DNA of 64,000 nucleotides from positions 1 through 64,000 of the forward strand of contig NZ_JADOGI010000025.1 in NCBI RefSeq assembly GCF_015645445.1, read 5' to 3'. The DNA is from Nonomuraea cypriaca (GTDB lineage: Bacteria; Actinomycetota; Actinomycetes; Streptosporangiales; Streptosporangiaceae). The position numbers were made by a program, and so were the translations under genes. Shown one piece after another: positions 15,337 through 26,700 of the stretch (its first letter is position 1; every line of letters starts with the position of its first letter). The notes under the pieces are model-generated. The model saw only the letters and a list, made by a program, of their open reading frames with translations. It searched no databases and was not told where the DNA came from.

Positions 15337-16281
15337 GTGAGCCAGCGGATCGACCACCACAACGACCCGAACGCGCCTGCCCTAAACGGTCTCGTCCCCT
15401 CCGTGGATGTCGTGGTCACCAGCGACGCCGGCGAACTGTCGCTGATTCGCCGCTCTGACAGCTGCGCCCCGCTCGGTGGGGCCGTCGACCTCGGCGAGTC
15501 CATCTCTCAGGCGGCCATTCGCGTGAAAGATCCCATCTCGGATCAGCCTCGGCCCACCGATCGTTCGAGCGATAGCGCCGCTGCAGAGGTGATCGAACAG
15601 ACCCTGCTGAAAGTCTCAGGGAGCCCAGCCAATGCCGAGCAGAACGCTCTCCTCAGCAGCGTCGTAGACGCGTGGCGACGCCAACACCGGCACGGCCAGA
15701 GCGGCCCCAAGCCGATCCTCACGCTCGTCGGCGGCTACGCCGGATCGGGCAAGACGGAGTTCTCCCGGTTCCTGTCCGACATCACCGGCTGGGCCTTCCT
15801 GGACAAGGACTCCATGACCCGCGTCATGGTCGAGTGCCTGCTCGTCTCCCTCGGCTGTGACCCCCACGATCGGCACACAGAGCTGTACCTGCGCGAGGTC
15901 CGGCCGCTGGAATACCGCTGCCTCATGGAGACCGCGTTCGACAACCTCGAAGTAGGGACCTCTGCCATCCTGTCGGCCCCGTTCATCGCCGAGTTGACCG
16001 ATCCCAGCTGGGTGTCTCACCTGGCCGATCGCTGCGCGGCCAGGGGCATCGAGGTCGTGGTGGTGTGGGTGCGCTGTGATGCCGAATCCATGCGCGAGCA
16101 CATCAAGCTCCGCGGCGACGCTCGTGATGCCTGGAAGCTCCAGAACTGGGAGACGTATGTCAGCACCCTCAACATCGAAACAAGCCCACCCTCCGCGCAT
16201 ATCACCGTCGACAACCGACTCGGCGCCGCCATCAGCCTCGCCAACCAGACCCGCGAGATCCTGAAACGGATCCTGACGTGA
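15337..16281 (+). CDS. Chimera: truncated Nudix domain fused to P-loop kinase domain
   Basis: The protein has 314 residues from GTG 15,337. Residues 1-60 match the start of the Nudix hydrolase encoded at 16,859 (RIDHHNDPNAPALNGLVPSVDVVVT against RIDYYNDPEAPIPNSLVPSVNVVVT). The Nudix box stops after GGAVDLGESISQAAIR: the REXXEE catalytic part is missing. From about residue 85 on it is an AAA_33/zeta-like kinase with Walker A GGYAGSGKTEFSRFL (about 133-147) and an RCDAESMREH lid region. Nudix hydrolysis is therefore lost and phosphotransfer is likely retained. The GTG with TAGGCT ten bases upstream suggests a leaderless transcript. It probably arose by a deletion after duplication. Confidence 0.8.
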   Translation: MSQRIDHHNDPNAPALNGLVPSVDVVVTSDAGELSLIRRSDSCAPLGGAVDLGESISQAAIRVKDPISDQPRPTDRSSDSAAAEVIEQTLLKVSGSPANAEQNALLSSVVDAWRRQHRHGQSGPKPILTLVGGYAGSGKTEFSRFLSDITGWAFLDKDSMTRVMVECLLVSLGCDPHDRHTELYLREVRPLEYRCLMETAFDNLEVGTSAILSAPFIAELTDPSWVSHLADRCAARGIEVVVVWVRCDAESMREHIKLRGDARDAWKLQNWETYVSTLNIETSPPSAHITVDNRLGAAISLANQTREILKRILT

Positions 16282-16367
16282 CCGCCTAGTGAGGTGCCAT
16301 CAACGTTCACCGGGTCGGCGACACCGCAGTGACTGTGCGTGGCTTGAGAGTGCGTTGCCCCCGCTGT

Positions 16368-16700
16368 CTACGGCGACTCCTGCAACGGCCAGACCTCGAC
16401 CACACCCTGTGCGACTGCGCATGGGGTCTTCGACACGAGTTGGACGGCCTCCTCGATGGTTGCGGCTTCGATGATGCCGAACCCGGCCAGCGGGAGGGCC
16501 GAGGACATGAAGGAGCCGCTCTCCACGGTCATGCCGGCACCGTTGTGATTGCGCACCTGTACAGGCGAGCCGGCGATGCCCGCTACGACCCCGGCCTCAA
16601 GCAGGCGGGCGTCATGCGCATGTGCCTCGTTCCGTACCGCCGCGTCGGTGCGGTCGTAGCCGTTCTGGTCGCCGTATCCGATGGTCACGAATTTCGCCAC
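16368..16700 (-). CDS. YCII-related (DGPF-type) domain protein
   Basis: The protein has 110 residues from ATG 16,700. The pattern MAKFVTIGYGD, HDARLLEAGVVAGIAG, GSFMSSALPLAGFGIIEAATIEEAVQLVSKTP and VVEVWPLQE is the dimeric ferredoxin-like YCII/DGPFAETKE fold. Members are stand-alone proteins with unclear roles or partners of sigma factors. It is single and opposite to the surrounding Nudix genes, separating the two Nudix paralogues. Confidence 0.8.
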   Translation of the reverse strand: MAKFVTIGYGDQNGYDRTDAAVRNEAHAHDARLLEAGVVAGIAGSPVQVRNHNGAGMTVESGSFMSSALPLAGFGIIEAATIEEAVQLVSKTPCAVAQGVVEVWPLQESP

Positions 16701-16858
16701 AGCAGGGCCCTTCCTCTCGTTCGTATGGAGTGCTCACCGGTATCGACTCTCAACCGTGCCCAAACTCATCGCAGCGCCTGATGGTCCGTACCACCCGCCT
16801 CAGGCCGCACCAGCCAAGCCCTCTGAAGATCAGGCGCCTAGCCGCTAAGCTCCGGGCC

Positions 16859-17332
16859 GTGACCCGCCGGATCGACTACTACAACGACCCTGAAGCGCCC
16901 ATCCCGAACAGCCTCGTCCCCTCAGTCAATGTCGTGGTCACCAACGAGGCCGGCGATCTGCTCATGATCCGCCGTGCCGACAACGGCAACTGGGCGCTTC
17001 CCGGCGGAGCCATCGACCTCGGCGAGTCGATCCCTGCAGCGGCCATCCGGGAAACCCTGGAGGAAACCGGGATCACCTGCGAGATCACCGGCATCGTGGG
17101 GGTCTACAGCGATCCGAGGCACGTCATCCTCTACACCAGCAACGGCGAAGTGCGGCAAGAGTTCTCCATCGTCCTCACGGCACGCCCCATCGCCGGCGAA
17201 CCAACCCCATCGTCAGAGTCCCGCGAGGTCCTCTGGATCTCACGGGACGACGTTGAGAACCACGACATGGACCGGTCAATGCGCCTACGCATCCGCCACT
17301 ACCTTCAGGACAGCGACCCGCACATCGGCTGA
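16859..17332 (+). CDS. Nudix hydrolase
   Basis: The protein has 157 residues from GTG 16,859, matching the start of the chimera at 15,337; TAAGCT ten bases upstream suggests a leaderless message. The full Nudix box is present: GGAIDLGESIPAAAIRETLEETGI at about residues 46-69, with the catalytic REXXEE Glu residues. The class hydrolyses nucleoside diphosphates linked to another moiety and has been reported repeatedly in AICEs next to regulators, with a suspected signalling role. The substrate cannot be read from the sequence. Confidence 0.88.
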   Translation: MTRRIDYYNDPEAPIPNSLVPSVNVVVTNEAGDLLMIRRADNGNWALPGGAIDLGESIPAAAIRETLEETGITCEITGIVGVYSDPRHVILYTSNGEVRQEFSIVLTARPIAGEPTPSSESREVLWISRDDVENHDMDRSMRLRIRHYLQDSDPHIG

Positions 17333-17797
17333 GCTGCCCGGAGACCGTCAAGCATCAACCGGAACAGCAGCCTCGCCCGTCAGCGCATAAGCCCAGCTCA
17401 GAGGCATAATAGCTCGGCTGGATGAGAACTTTCTCTACGGTTTCAAGGGCGGCCCGCCTACGGCGGCCCGCCGCGCGTCGGGCGGTCGCTGGCCGCGCTG
17501 CGGCTCTTCGGCCGGTCGCGGCCGCGCCGCCCACGCGCCTCAATCCGGTGGCAAGATCACCAGAACACGACGAAAGGCCAACCGGAATCCCCTCAGTCCC
17601 GCTCACCGGCAACCCGCGCCGATGCCCCGCATGGCGTCAGGAACCGCGAGAGGCGACACCCGTCCGGCGCAGATCGCGGGAGATGTCTGGGCCAGCTGCC
17701 AAGATTCTCACAAACTCATCCGAACGTGATCGTCACCGGGGCAAGCCAGCAGGAGACCAGGCAGTTACTCTAACCGTAGGTGGAGAGGGGGGACGGC
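17333..17797. other. Gene-free GC-rich stretch before the defence island
   Basis: No gene with acceptable composition is visible. GGCGGCCCGCC occurs at 17,448-17,458 and 17,462-17,472, followed by more GC-only inverted motifs up to about 17,530. This could form strong hairpins. It marks the junction between AICE regulatory genes and the restriction cargo. Confidence 0.5.
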
Positions 17798-19057
17798 GTG
17801 CTGCTCCGGTTCCGTGCCGCGAACGTGCGGTCACTACGCGACGAACAAGAACTGTCTTTCGTTGTCCCTGAGCCCGAGTCAAGCGCCTCAGCACGTGAAA
17901 TAAGACTAGGTGGGGGCCGCTCCGCGAGCGTCTTCCCTCTGATTGGCATCTTCGGCGCCAACGCTTCGGGCAAGTCGAACATACTGGCCGCTCTGACCGA
18001 TATGCGTACAGCGGTCCTCAACTCCTATGCCCAATGGGCTTCGTTCGAGGGCATTCCACGCGAACCCTTCAAATTGGACCCCAAAGGGGAGAGCGAACCA
18101 AGCTTCTTCGAGGTCGACCTCGTGATCGACGAGGTGCGTTGGACGTACGGGTTTGAGTTGAGCGCGACACGTGTCGCGGCCGAATGGATCCACAGCTACC
18201 CCCGTGGCTACCGTCAGGTGTGGCTCGATCGCGACGCTTCGCGGGTCGCGATGTATGAATGGCCGGGCAATCGGGTCAAGGATCGATCTCAACTCGCCAG
18301 GCGTACCCGCCCCGACGCTCTCGTGCTGTCCACAGCGGGTACGGACAATCACCCGCAACTCTCGGCGCTCTTCCACTGGTTCCGCCGTAACCTGTGGCTC
18401 ATCAATCCAGAGGACGAGCGAGAGCAGCGAGAAGATTTCACCCTGGGGGAGCTTTCCGGCAGCCGCGCGCATCGAATTAATGAACTGTTGAGGGTCGCCG
18501 ACCTAGGGATCGCCGGTGCGCAGGTCGTCCGGGAGGGCAAGGATCGCCCAACGGTGAAGCTGATCCACCACTCAGCTGCCGGAGAGGTCTCTCTCGACTG
18601 GCGGAACGAGTCCTTCGGCACCCGCTCCTGGTTCGCACTGCTCGGTCCTATGCTGCTGGCGCTCGACGAGGGCGCCGTGCTGCTCATCGACGAGTTGGAC
18701 GCGAGTCTGCACCCGCGGTTCGCCGCGGAGGTTGTCAGACTTTTCCATGATTTGCACGCCAACCCCAAGGGCGCGCAGCTCGTCTTCACTTCACACGACC
18801 CGTCGCTACTCACCACCCCGAGCGGTGAGCGGCTTCTGGAGCCGGGCCAGGTGTGGCTGACAGAAAAGGATAAGGACGGCGCCACGGAGCTTTACCCCTT
18901 AACTGCCGCCGAGCCGGGAGAGGATGAGAACCTGATGAAGTCCTATCTGGCTGGGGCCTTCGGCGGGGTCCCTTCCATCGTGGAGGGGCAGATCGCCCGA
19001 CGATTGGCCACTGTGAGCGAGCGAGAACCCCGGCACACGACAGAGCAGATCCCATGA
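17798..19057 (+). CDS. rloA: RloA-like AAA15 ATPase (RloAB/AbiL-type defence)
   Basis: The protein has 419 residues from GTG 17,798 behind AGGGGGG; GTG 17,780 is the alternative start. It begins LLRFRAANVRSLRDEQELSFV, then Walker A FGANASGKSNILAAL (about residues 52-66). A long insert follows, and near the C-terminus the ABC-type Walker B AVLLIDELDASLHPRFAAEVV with the switch histidine TSHDPSLL. This is the ABC-like ATPase of the RloA/AbiLi family, described as ORFs linked to type I restriction loci. The RloB-like gene overlaps it by ATGA, and the hsd genes follow directly. Role: probable phage-sensing motor that controls the RloB effector. Confidence 0.85.
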   Translation: MLLRFRAANVRSLRDEQELSFVVPEPESSASAREIRLGGGRSASVFPLIGIFGANASGKSNILAALTDMRTAVLNSYAQWASFEGIPREPFKLDPKGESEPSFFEVDLVIDEVRWTYGFELSATRVAAEWIHSYPRGYRQVWLDRDASRVAMYEWPGNRVKDRSQLARRTRPDALVLSTAGTDNHPQLSALFHWFRRNLWLINPEDEREQREDFTLGELSGSRAHRINELLRVADLGIAGAQVVREGKDRPTVKLIHHSAAGEVSLDWRNESFGTRSWFALLGPMLLALDEGAVLLIDELDASLHPRFAAEVVRLFHDLHANPKGAQLVFTSHDPSLLTTPSGERLLEPGQVWLTEKDKDGATELYPLTAAEPGEDENLMKSYLAGAFGGVPSIVEGQIARRLATVSEREPRHTTEQIP

Positions 19058-19716
19058 GCCGTACGAGAGGGAAGGACACGCTGGGGCCGCCCAAGCAGCA
19101 ACACGGCCGGCGCAATCGAGTCGTCCACGTCTTCACCGAAGGTGAGCTCACCGAGCCTTCGTACATCGACATCATGAAGCAGGTCCTCAAGGACCAGGCG
19201 TTTGCTGTCGACATCCGGATCGCGAACGCCAGCGCACCGGGTTCCCGGCGCAAGCCGATCAACCTGGTCGAGGCAGCGGTTCCGCTCATGCGTGAACTGA
19301 CCCGGGAGGCCAAGGGCAGCCAGCTGCGGAAGGAGCTTTGGCCTCAGGTATGGTGCCTGTTCGACCGGGACGACCACCAGCAACTCGACCAGGCATTGAA
19401 ACAGGCTCGTGAGGGACAGGTCGGCATCGCGTTCTCGCATCCCTGCTTCGAGGTGTGGAGGCTTCTGCATCACAGGGACGTGACTGGGACCTTCAATCAG
19501 ATGTGTGACCTGGTGACGGCACGACTGCCGTTTAGAAAGACGGAGAACATCAAGCGGGTGTGCCCGGAGCACGTCCTGGGCAGCTTCGCAAAGGCGAAGA
19601 AACGCGCGCTTCGGATGAACGCCCAGCACGGTGACCATGTTCCCCTACCGAACCGGGATCCGTACACCGACGTCTTCCACTTCGTGGAGCAAGGCCTTGG
19701 GCTCACCTCCTACTGA
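19054..19716 (+). CDS. rloB: RloB-like TOPRIM-type effector
   Basis: The protein has 220 residues from ATG 19,054, overlapping the RloA stop. A RloB/AbiLii domain is evident. TOPRIM-like acidic residues are Glu in VFTEGELTEPSYID (residue 29) and the Asp cluster CLFDRDDHQQ (residues 104-107). The conserved IAFSHPCFEVWRLLHH follows in the middle. TOPRIM-type effectors of this kind are thought to cut nucleic acid once released by the partner ATPase. The length matches the family. It ends 93 bases before hsdM and could be on the same or a separate transcript. Confidence 0.83.
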   Translation: MSRTRGKDTLGPPKQQHGRRNRVVHVFTEGELTEPSYIDIMKQVLKDQAFAVDIRIANASAPGSRRKPINLVEAAVPLMRELTREAKGSQLRKELWPQVWCLFDRDDHQQLDQALKQAREGQVGIAFSHPCFEVWRLLHHRDVTGTFNQMCDLVTARLPFRKTENIKRVCPEHVLGSFAKAKKRALRMNAQHGDHVPLPNRDPYTDVFHFVEQGLGLTSY

Positions 19717-19809
19717 CAAGCACTGCGCGGCCCGGTGCAATCGTTTCCGCTACGGCACAACTTCGCCATAGGGTTCCTACGTCATGCCGGATCGTAGGGG
19801 AGTCTTAGA

Positions 19810-22395
19810 GTGGCCAAGCTCACGCTGGCGCAGTTGGAGCGGCATCTTTTCGCCGCCGCGGACATTCTCCGCGGTACGATGGACGCTTCCGAGTACAAGG
19901 ACTACATCTTCGGACTGCTCTTCCTGAAGCGGGCCAACGATGAGTTCGAGGCCGCCCGCGAGCGGATCAGGGAGCACGCAAACCGGGAGTTGGGCCTCAC
20001 CGGAGAGCTGCTGGACGGATACCTGGAGCAGGAAGCCCCCTACAGCGCGCGCGATGTGCTGTTCGTCCCGAAAAACGCCCGCTGGAAATGGATCTCGTCA
20101 GCCACCCACAACATAAACGAGGATCGTCTGCGCCCCGCACTGCAGGCGCTGGAAAGCAGCAACAGTAAGCTCAGGGGCCTCTTCGACCACCTCGACTTCA
20201 ACCGCATCGGCGGCTCCGGCGCGGCGGCGAGCACGGCCAAGCTCGCTGACCAGCGGCTCAAGCTGCTCATCGCTCACTTCGGGCGCGTCCGGCTGCGGAC
20301 CGACGACTTCGAGTTCCCCGACCTCATCGGCGCCGCGTACGAGTACCTGATCAAGGAATTCGCGGACTCTGCGGGCCGCAAAGGCGGTGAGTTCTACACC
20401 CCGCGTGACGTGGTGCGCATGATGGTCGAACTGCTCCGCCCTGAGCAGGGCATGCGCGTATACGACCCGTGCGTCGGCTCGGGCGGCATGCTTATTCACG
20501 CCAAGGAGTACGTGGAAGAGCACGGCGGCGACACCACGGACATGTTCTTCGGCGGCCAGGACGCCAACAGCGGCTCATGGATCATGTCGACGATGAACAT
20601 GGTGTTGCACGGGGTGCGCCGTTTCGACCTGAAGACTGGTGACACTCTCACCGAGCCAGCGCACGTGCCGAAGCGCGACGCCGACCGGTTCGACGCGGTG
20701 CTCAGCAACCCGCCCTTCTCCATGGACTACGTCCTCGCCAACCTTGGGTATCGCAGCGCGCGAGCGGCGTACGGCGTAACGAGCGAGCGCGGCAAGGCCG
20801 ACCTGATGTTTCTGCAGCACATGCTCTGGATGACCAAGGGTGAGGGCCGCGGCGGCATGGTTGTCACCGTCATGCCGCACGGTGTGCTGTTCCGAGGCGG
20901 CGGGGAGCAGGAGATCCGTACGAAGCTCCTAGACGACGACGTGATCGAGGCGGTCATCGGCCTGGCCCCAAACCTCTTCTACGGCACCGGCATCCCGGCG
21001 TGCATCCTGGTACTGCGTCCGCCGGGCAGGAAGGATCCGGCCCTGGCGGGCAAGGTCCTTTTCATCAACGCCGACCGCGAGTCCCACTCGGAACGGGCGC
21101 AGAACGTGCTCCTCCCGGAACACGCCGAGAAGATCACCTCTACATTCCACTCGCGTGCCGAGGTGTCCGGTTTCTCGCGGATCGTCGATCGGAAAGAACT
21201 CCGTGACAACGGCGACAACCTCAACATCCGCCGCTACGTGGACAACACACCGCCGCCCGAGCCGCAGGACGTCCGGGCCCACCTGGTGGGCGGGATGCCA
21301 CGCGCTGAGATCGAAGGCAGAAAGGAGCTCCTCGACGCCTACGGGATTGGGCTGAGCGACCTCTTCGCCGAGCGGGATCCAGTGGATTCCGACTACGTGG
21401 ATTTCCCGCCGGAGGGAAAGCGTCTAGACGCCGCCCGGCTGACTGAGTTGGCCCGCCCTCGCGAGGACGCGCTGCGCGGCGCCTTCGCGGAGTGGTGGAA
21501 GGCGGAGACCCGGCAGTTGGAGGCGGTGGCCGCGACACCCGAGCGCCTGGCAGACCTGACAGCGTCGGAGCGCAAGGCAGCGCTGATGGCGGTCCGCGGT
21601 TCGCTCATGGAGTCGTTCGTGGAACAGCTCCGCGAGGCGGGCCCGCTGGACCGGTATGCACTCGCCGGCGCGGTGGCCGGTTGGTGGTACGAGGCGAAGT
21701 ATGACCTGCTCACCCTCTCGGAGAACGGCTTCGCGGGAGTCCTGGACGGTTGGGTTGAGAACGTTGAGACAATGCTCGCCCCCGAGCAGGATCCCCGGAC
21801 GAGGAAGCTACGCAACCGGACGGCCGCCGAGCGGCGCCATGCCTACGACCACAAGGTGGTCGCGGCCATCGCACCGGATTTCCAGGCGAGATTGGCCGAA
21901 GCCGAGGCGCGCAGGGCGGACTTGGACACGCGGTGGAAGGAGTTGAACGCCGGGTCGTCTGAGGACGACGAGGTGGGGACCGAAGACGAGGCCCCACCGC
22001 GTGAGCCGCAGGTTCTGAGCGAGGAGCAACTGGCGGAGCTTGACCGGGTTAAGAAGCAGCGGACAAAGGCCGCCGCCCTGATCAAGCGCCTTGAGACCGA
22101 CTTCTGGTTCCCGTGGCCGAGCGACCCGCCCAAGCTCAACGATGAACCGCCGTACCTGTTCCGGGCGCGAAAGGCGCTCAGCGCTCAGGACGAACGCCGT
22201 ATCGTGCTCGATCTGCTCCGGGATGACTTGGCGACCAAGCTGCACGGCCATGTCGTACGGCGCCGCCGGGAACTGGTAGAGACGTACCGAGTGTGGGAGG
22301 ACAAGTACGCGGTGTCCCTGCGGGAAATCCAATCAGAACGGGAGGGAGCGACGGCGATTCTGGAAGGCTTCCTGAAGGAGCTCGGGTATGCCTGA
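19810..22395 (+). CDS. hsdM: Type I restriction-modification methyltransferase subunit HsdM, extended
   Basis: The protein has 861 residues from GTG 19,810, with GGGGAG seven bases upstream. An N-terminal helical HsdM domain ([20 protein letters not shown]) precedes the N6-adenine methylase core: SAM motif [12 protein letters not shown] (about residues 217-228) and catalytic NPPFS (about 300). Ordinary HsdM is about 500 residues. Here some 330 C-terminal residues (after about 530) are charged, helical and coiled-coil-like, with an acidic stretch [12 protein letters not shown]. The tail may contact HsdR or HsdS. It overlaps hsdS by eight bases. Confidence 0.93.
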   Translation: MAKLTLAQLERHLFAAADILRGTMDASEYKDYIFGLLFLKRANDEFEAARERIREHANRELGLTGELLDGYLEQEAPYSARDVLFVPKNARWKWISSATHNINEDRLRPALQALESSNSKLRGLFDHLDFNRIGGSGAAASTAKLADQRLKLLIAHFGRVRLRTDDFEFPDLIGAAYEYLIKEFADSAGRKGGEFYTPRDVVRMMVELLRPEQGMRVYDPCVGSGGMLIHAKEYVEEHGGDTTDMFFGGQDANSGSWIMSTMNMVLHGVRRFDLKTGDTLTEPAHVPKRDADRFDAVLSNPPFSMDYVLANLGYRSARAAYGVTSERGKADLMFLQHMLWMTKGEGRGGMVVTVMPHGVLFRGGGEQEIRTKLLDDDVIEAVIGLAPNLFYGTGIPACILVLRPPGRKDPALAGKVLFINADRESHSERAQNVLLPEHAEKITSTFHSRAEVSGFSRIVDRKELRDNGDNLNIRRYVDNTPPPEPQDVRAHLVGGMPRAEIEGRKELLDAYGIGLSDLFAERDPVDSDYVDFPPEGKRLDAARLTELARPREDALRGAFAEWWKAETRQLEAVAATPERLADLTASERKAALMAVRGSLMESFVEQLREAGPLDRYALAGAVAGWWYEAKYDLLTLSENGFAGVLDGWVENVETMLAPEQDPRTRKLRNRTAAERRHAYDHKVVAAIAPDFQARLAEAEARRADLDTRWKELNAGSSEDDEVGTEDEAPPREPQVLSEEQLAELDRVKKQRTKAAALIKRLETDFWFPWPSDPPKLNDEPPYLFRARKALSAQDERRIVLDLLRDDLATKLHGHVVRRRRELVETYRVWEDKYAVSLREIQSEREGATAILEGFLKELGYA

Positions 22396-23635
22396 TGAAA
22401 AGAGACTCGTCTACTATCGTCTCGACTCTCTGGCCGATATAAGCGGCGGAATAGCGCTTGGCGGAATCTCGCCTAGTGGGTCTAGCGTTGAGCTTCCATA
22501 TTTGCGAGTCGCCAACGTTCAAGATGGGTATATTTCGACAAGAAATGTCAAGAAGATTTTTATTCCCATGCGCCTGGTAGAGCGCTTCCGCCTGATGCCT
22601 GGCGATGTCCTTCTCACTGAGGGTGGAGACATTGACAAGCTGGGCCGCGGGGCAGTGTGGGATGGTCGAATCGACCCCTGTCTTCACCAGAATCATGTCT
22701 TTAGGGTGCGCTGCCTGGAGGCAAAGTTGCTGGCGGAGTTCCTCGCCCTATACATGGCATCTCCCGAGGGTAAGGGGTATTTTCTACGCATCGCCAAGCA
22801 AACGACAAATCTGGCGTCCATCAGCTCGTCTCAGCTGAGTGCGATGCCGATTCCATGCCCTCCCGTTGCTGAACAGCGGCGGATTGTGGAGATGGTCAGT
22901 GCGGTATCCAGGCAGGAACGGGTCGTCAAAGCGTCGATCGCCAAGTTGCAAAACCTCAAGAAAGGCGCGATCACTGATCTACTGAAAGCGGATTCGGGGA
23001 AGGTTTCTGCCGGATCGAACGGGGATCCCAAAGCAAACGACCATGCGATTGACCGCGCAGAGGGCTGGCCGATTCGACGACTCATCGATGTGGCTGATCT
23101 CCCCGTAGGACAGGTGGATCCGCGCTCCGAACCCTATCGAAGTCGCATACTGCTTGCCCCAGATCACGTGGAACCGGGGACAGGGAAGATCTTGAAGCGG
23201 GAGACGGCGGAGGGGCAAGGGGCCAGCAGCGGAAAATACGAGATCCAGCCGGGCGATGTGGTCTTCAGTAAGATCAGGCCAGCCCTTCGTAAGGTTGCAC
23301 TGGTCGATTTCATAGGAATCTGCTCAGCCGACATGTATCCTCTGAGGCCAGGCAAGGATATTCTTAGCGGATTCCTCTTTTCAACTCTCCTGGGAGAACA
23401 TTTTTCGCGTTACGCAGAAAACGTCTCCGGGCGCACAGGAATTCCGAAAGTCAATAGAGAGGACTTGGCGGGTTTCTTCCTCCCGCTCCCCCCTATAAAA
23501 GAACAGCAGAGAGTCGTTGAAATAGTCGATTCTTTTTCGGATCAGGAGCGCTCCCTCGACCGTGAGCTCGCCAAGTTGGGCAATTTCAAGCAGGGGATCG
23601 TGGACGAACTCTTGAGCAGTCGCGTCAGCTTCTGA
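22388..23635 (+). CDS. hsdS: Type I restriction-modification specificity subunit HsdS
   Basis: The protein has 415 residues from ATG 22,388 with AAGGAG upstream. Two target-recognition domains (about 1-165 and 215-390) are each followed by a conserved helix. The internal repeat is clear: [19 protein letters not shown] near 160 and [17 protein letters not shown] near 375. The protein should read a bipartite DNA site and guide HsdM and HsdR. The DNA is visibly more AT-rich than hsdM and hsdR on either side, with many ATA, TTT and AGA codons. This fits exchange of specificity subunits by horizontal transfer. Confidence 0.92.
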   Translation: MPDEKRLVYYRLDSLADISGGIALGGISPSGSSVELPYLRVANVQDGYISTRNVKKIFIPMRLVERFRLMPGDVLLTEGGDIDKLGRGAVWDGRIDPCLHQNHVFRVRCLEAKLLAEFLALYMASPEGKGYFLRIAKQTTNLASISSSQLSAMPIPCPPVAEQRRIVEMVSAVSRQERVVKASIAKLQNLKKGAITDLLKADSGKVSAGSNGDPKANDHAIDRAEGWPIRRLIDVADLPVGQVDPRSEPYRSRILLAPDHVEPGTGKILKRETAEGQGASSGKYEIQPGDVVFSKIRPALRKVALVDFIGICSADMYPLRPGKDILSGFLFSTLLGEHFSRYAENVSGRTGIPKVNREDLAGFFLPLPPIKEQQRVVEIVDSFSDQERSLDRELAKLGNFKQGIVDELLSSRVSF

Positions 23636-23738
23636 GACCCGCTTGGGTCATCGCCCTTCTTGACGGGGGGGCCATCATCTTGTCTAGGTGCCCCGTTTTG
23701 ACCGGAACCGCTCACTCTCGCCCCGGATAGAGCGCAGA

Positions 23739-26700
23739 ATGGATCAACTAAGCGGTGGGCGAGCCGGAGGGCGTGGCGACGTGGTGGTTCAGGTCGAGCG
23801 GGACGAGGTCGAACGGCCCATTGTCGCCCAACTCGTGGCAATGGGCTGGACGCGCGTCCCCGGCAAGGAGATCGGGACGCTCGACTCCGACGCCCCGTTC
23901 CTCACCAAGAAGCTGAATGCGGCCCTGCGCCGTGTCAACATCAAGGCGACCGGCCACGGGTCGTGGATGGACGACTCTGACGTGGCCCGGTCCGTCGACC
24001 GTCTGGCCTCCATCTCCCTGGGCCGTGGTGTCGTCCGGGCCAACTTCGAGGCCACCGATCTGCTCCTGAGCGGGTTTGTGCTCGGAGGCCCGTCCACTGC
24101 GCACGGCAGGGCCTCGGCGACGGTGCAATACATCGAGTGGCATGAGGATCAGGTTGGGCTCAACGACTTCACCGTGGTAGACCAGCTCCGGGTGAGGAAC
24201 CTTTCGGGGGAGGTATCGGTCCTCGACATCGTTCTTTTCGTGAACGGCATCCCCCTCGTCGCCGTCGAGTGCAAGAGCCCCGATCTCTCCGATCCCGTCT
24301 ACCAGGCCGTACGCGATCTGCGGTACTACGCTGGCAGTCCGCTTCCCCACGAAGAGGGCGCGGAGAGCGACCGGCCGGAATCTGCCGGTGTCCCGGAGCT
24401 CTTCCGCACCGTGCAATTGCTGGTCGCCGCCACTGCGGAGACCTCGCATCTCGGTACGATCACCTCCGCGCCTGACCACTTCCACCCGTGGCGGAGCGTG
24501 AAGCCGGAACGCAGGGAGACGCTCGAAGCGGAGACGCCAGACCGGACCGGCCCACTGAACGAGCGGCACAAGCTGGTCGGGGTCGTGTTACGGCCCGCCG
24601 CGTTGCTCAACATCGTACGGCACTACGTCATCCCGCTCCCTGTCGAGACCGAATCCGGCGGATCCCAGACCGTCAAGATCGTTGCCAGGCACCAGCAGTA
24701 CCGCGCAGCGGAGGAGGCCGTAAGAAGACTGCGCACCGGCCGGACCCGCACCGGGCTGTTCGACACCGACGAACGCGGCGGGGTCATCTGGCACACGCAG
24801 GGCTCAGGCAAGAGCCTCACCATGACCTTCCTGGTGCGGCGCGTCCACCTGCACCACGACCTCAGCGAGTTCATGGTCGTGGTCGTCACCGACCGCACCC
24901 AGCTCCAGGACCAGCTCTCTCAGACCCTGAGACTGAGCGAGTCCGACGTCCAGATCGCGAAAACCCGCGCCCAGTTGGAGGGACTGCTCCGGGACGGCGG
25001 ACGGCGGGTCGTCTTCGCGATGATCCAGAAGTACGGCAGCGGGCTCGCGTTCGCCGGGGAGTCCGTCCAGGACGCGGACGACCGGAACCTGAGGAGGGAG
25101 TACGACGCCGCCGAGCATGCGCGGCGGAAGGGGAAGACCGAGAAGCTCCCACCGGTGCCGAGCTTCCCGGAGTGCAACACTTCCCCTGAGATCCTGGTCC
25201 TAGTCGACGAGGCGCACCGCTCGCACACCAGCGTGCTCCACGCGGCCCTGCGCAAGGCCGTGCCCAACGCCGCGAAGATCGGTTTCACCGGCACGCCGAT
25301 CATGACCGGGCGGGCGGAGGACACCCGGCGGATCTTCAGCGGCGGTCCCGGCAGGGGGTTCCTCGACGAGTACCGGATGAGCGAGGCCGAGCGGGACGGC
25401 GTCGTCGTCCGCATCCGCTACGAGGGTCGCACCGGTGAGGGCAAGGTCTTCGACAAGGACGGTCTCGACCGGAACTTCGACGACCTGGTCCGCGATCGTA
25501 CGGATGACGAGCGCAGAGCACTGCTGAAGCGTTGGCCCACCGAGCGCGACGTCGCCGAGTCGACGCCGATGATTGAGGCGAAGGCCGAGGACATCCTGGA
25601 GCACTGGGTGAGCTGGGTGCTGCCGGAAGGCTTCAAGGCTCAAGTCGCGGCGGTCAGCAGGAAAGCGGCCGTCGCGTACCGCGATGCCCTGCGGCGAGCG
25701 CGGGGCGCCCTTCTGGCCGAGCTCGCCACGTTCGATCCGACATCAGTGACTGGCCCGGTGGAGGAGATGTCCAGGCGCGAACGCTATCTCCACATGGCCC
25801 ACCGATATCGCGCACTGCTGCGCCGCGTCGACTTCGTGCCAGTGATCTCCCCGGGCGCGGAGCGCAAGTACCGCCAGTGGTTGCTCTGGACCGATGCGGA
25901 GCGGCAGAAAGGCTATATCGAGCGTTTCCAGCAGTCGTTTCCCCAACCGCCGGTGGAAGCGGACTGGATGACCACCGTCCCCTTCGACCAGCCGCCGCGG
26001 GAGACACCATACGACGGCGCGGGGAACAACCCCTGGTCGCGGAACCAAGCGGTCGGACCGCCTGAACCCGAGGCCGGGCCCGACCCCGTGCATCCCGAGA
26101 GTCCCATCGCCTTCCTAATCGTGAAGTCGATGCTGCTCACTGGTTTCGACGCCCCGCGCGAGCAGGTGCTCTACCTGGATCGACCGATCCGCGACGCGGA
26201 GCTGCTCCAGGCCGTCGCGCGGGTAAACCGGCCGATGCCGGGTAAACACGTTGGCTACGTCGTCGACTACTACGGTGTCCTGGAGCACCTTTCCGAAGCG
26301 CTCGCCGCGTACCAGCAGACGGACGTCGACGACACCATGCGTACCCTCTCCGAGGAGATCGCCGATCTCCGCCCGACGGCCGGCGCGGTCCGGGAACTCC
26401 TGGTACGGAAGAGAATCACCGAGGCGGATCTCTCCGACCCCTCGGGGTTGCGGAGAGCCGCCCTGGCCTTCGAGGACAAGAAGGATCGCTTCGACTTCGA
26501 TGAGGCCCTGCACGCCTTCCTCACCACGCTGGAGCGTGTGTTGCCACACGAGCACGCATTGGAGTACGTGCCCGACGCCCGGCGATGGGGAATGCTGCAG
26601 AAGCGCATCCGGCGGCTCTATCGGGACGCGGAGGGCGGCACCTTCACCCTTCGCCGCTATGGGCGGAAGGTCCGGGCGATGATCGCCGCCCACCTAGAAG

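Noticed and set aside
17422..17871. Plus-strand ORF before rloA
   Set aside because: Its composition is Arg/Ala/Pro-rich without any motif; it arises from GC-rich inverted repeats and overlaps the rloA start.
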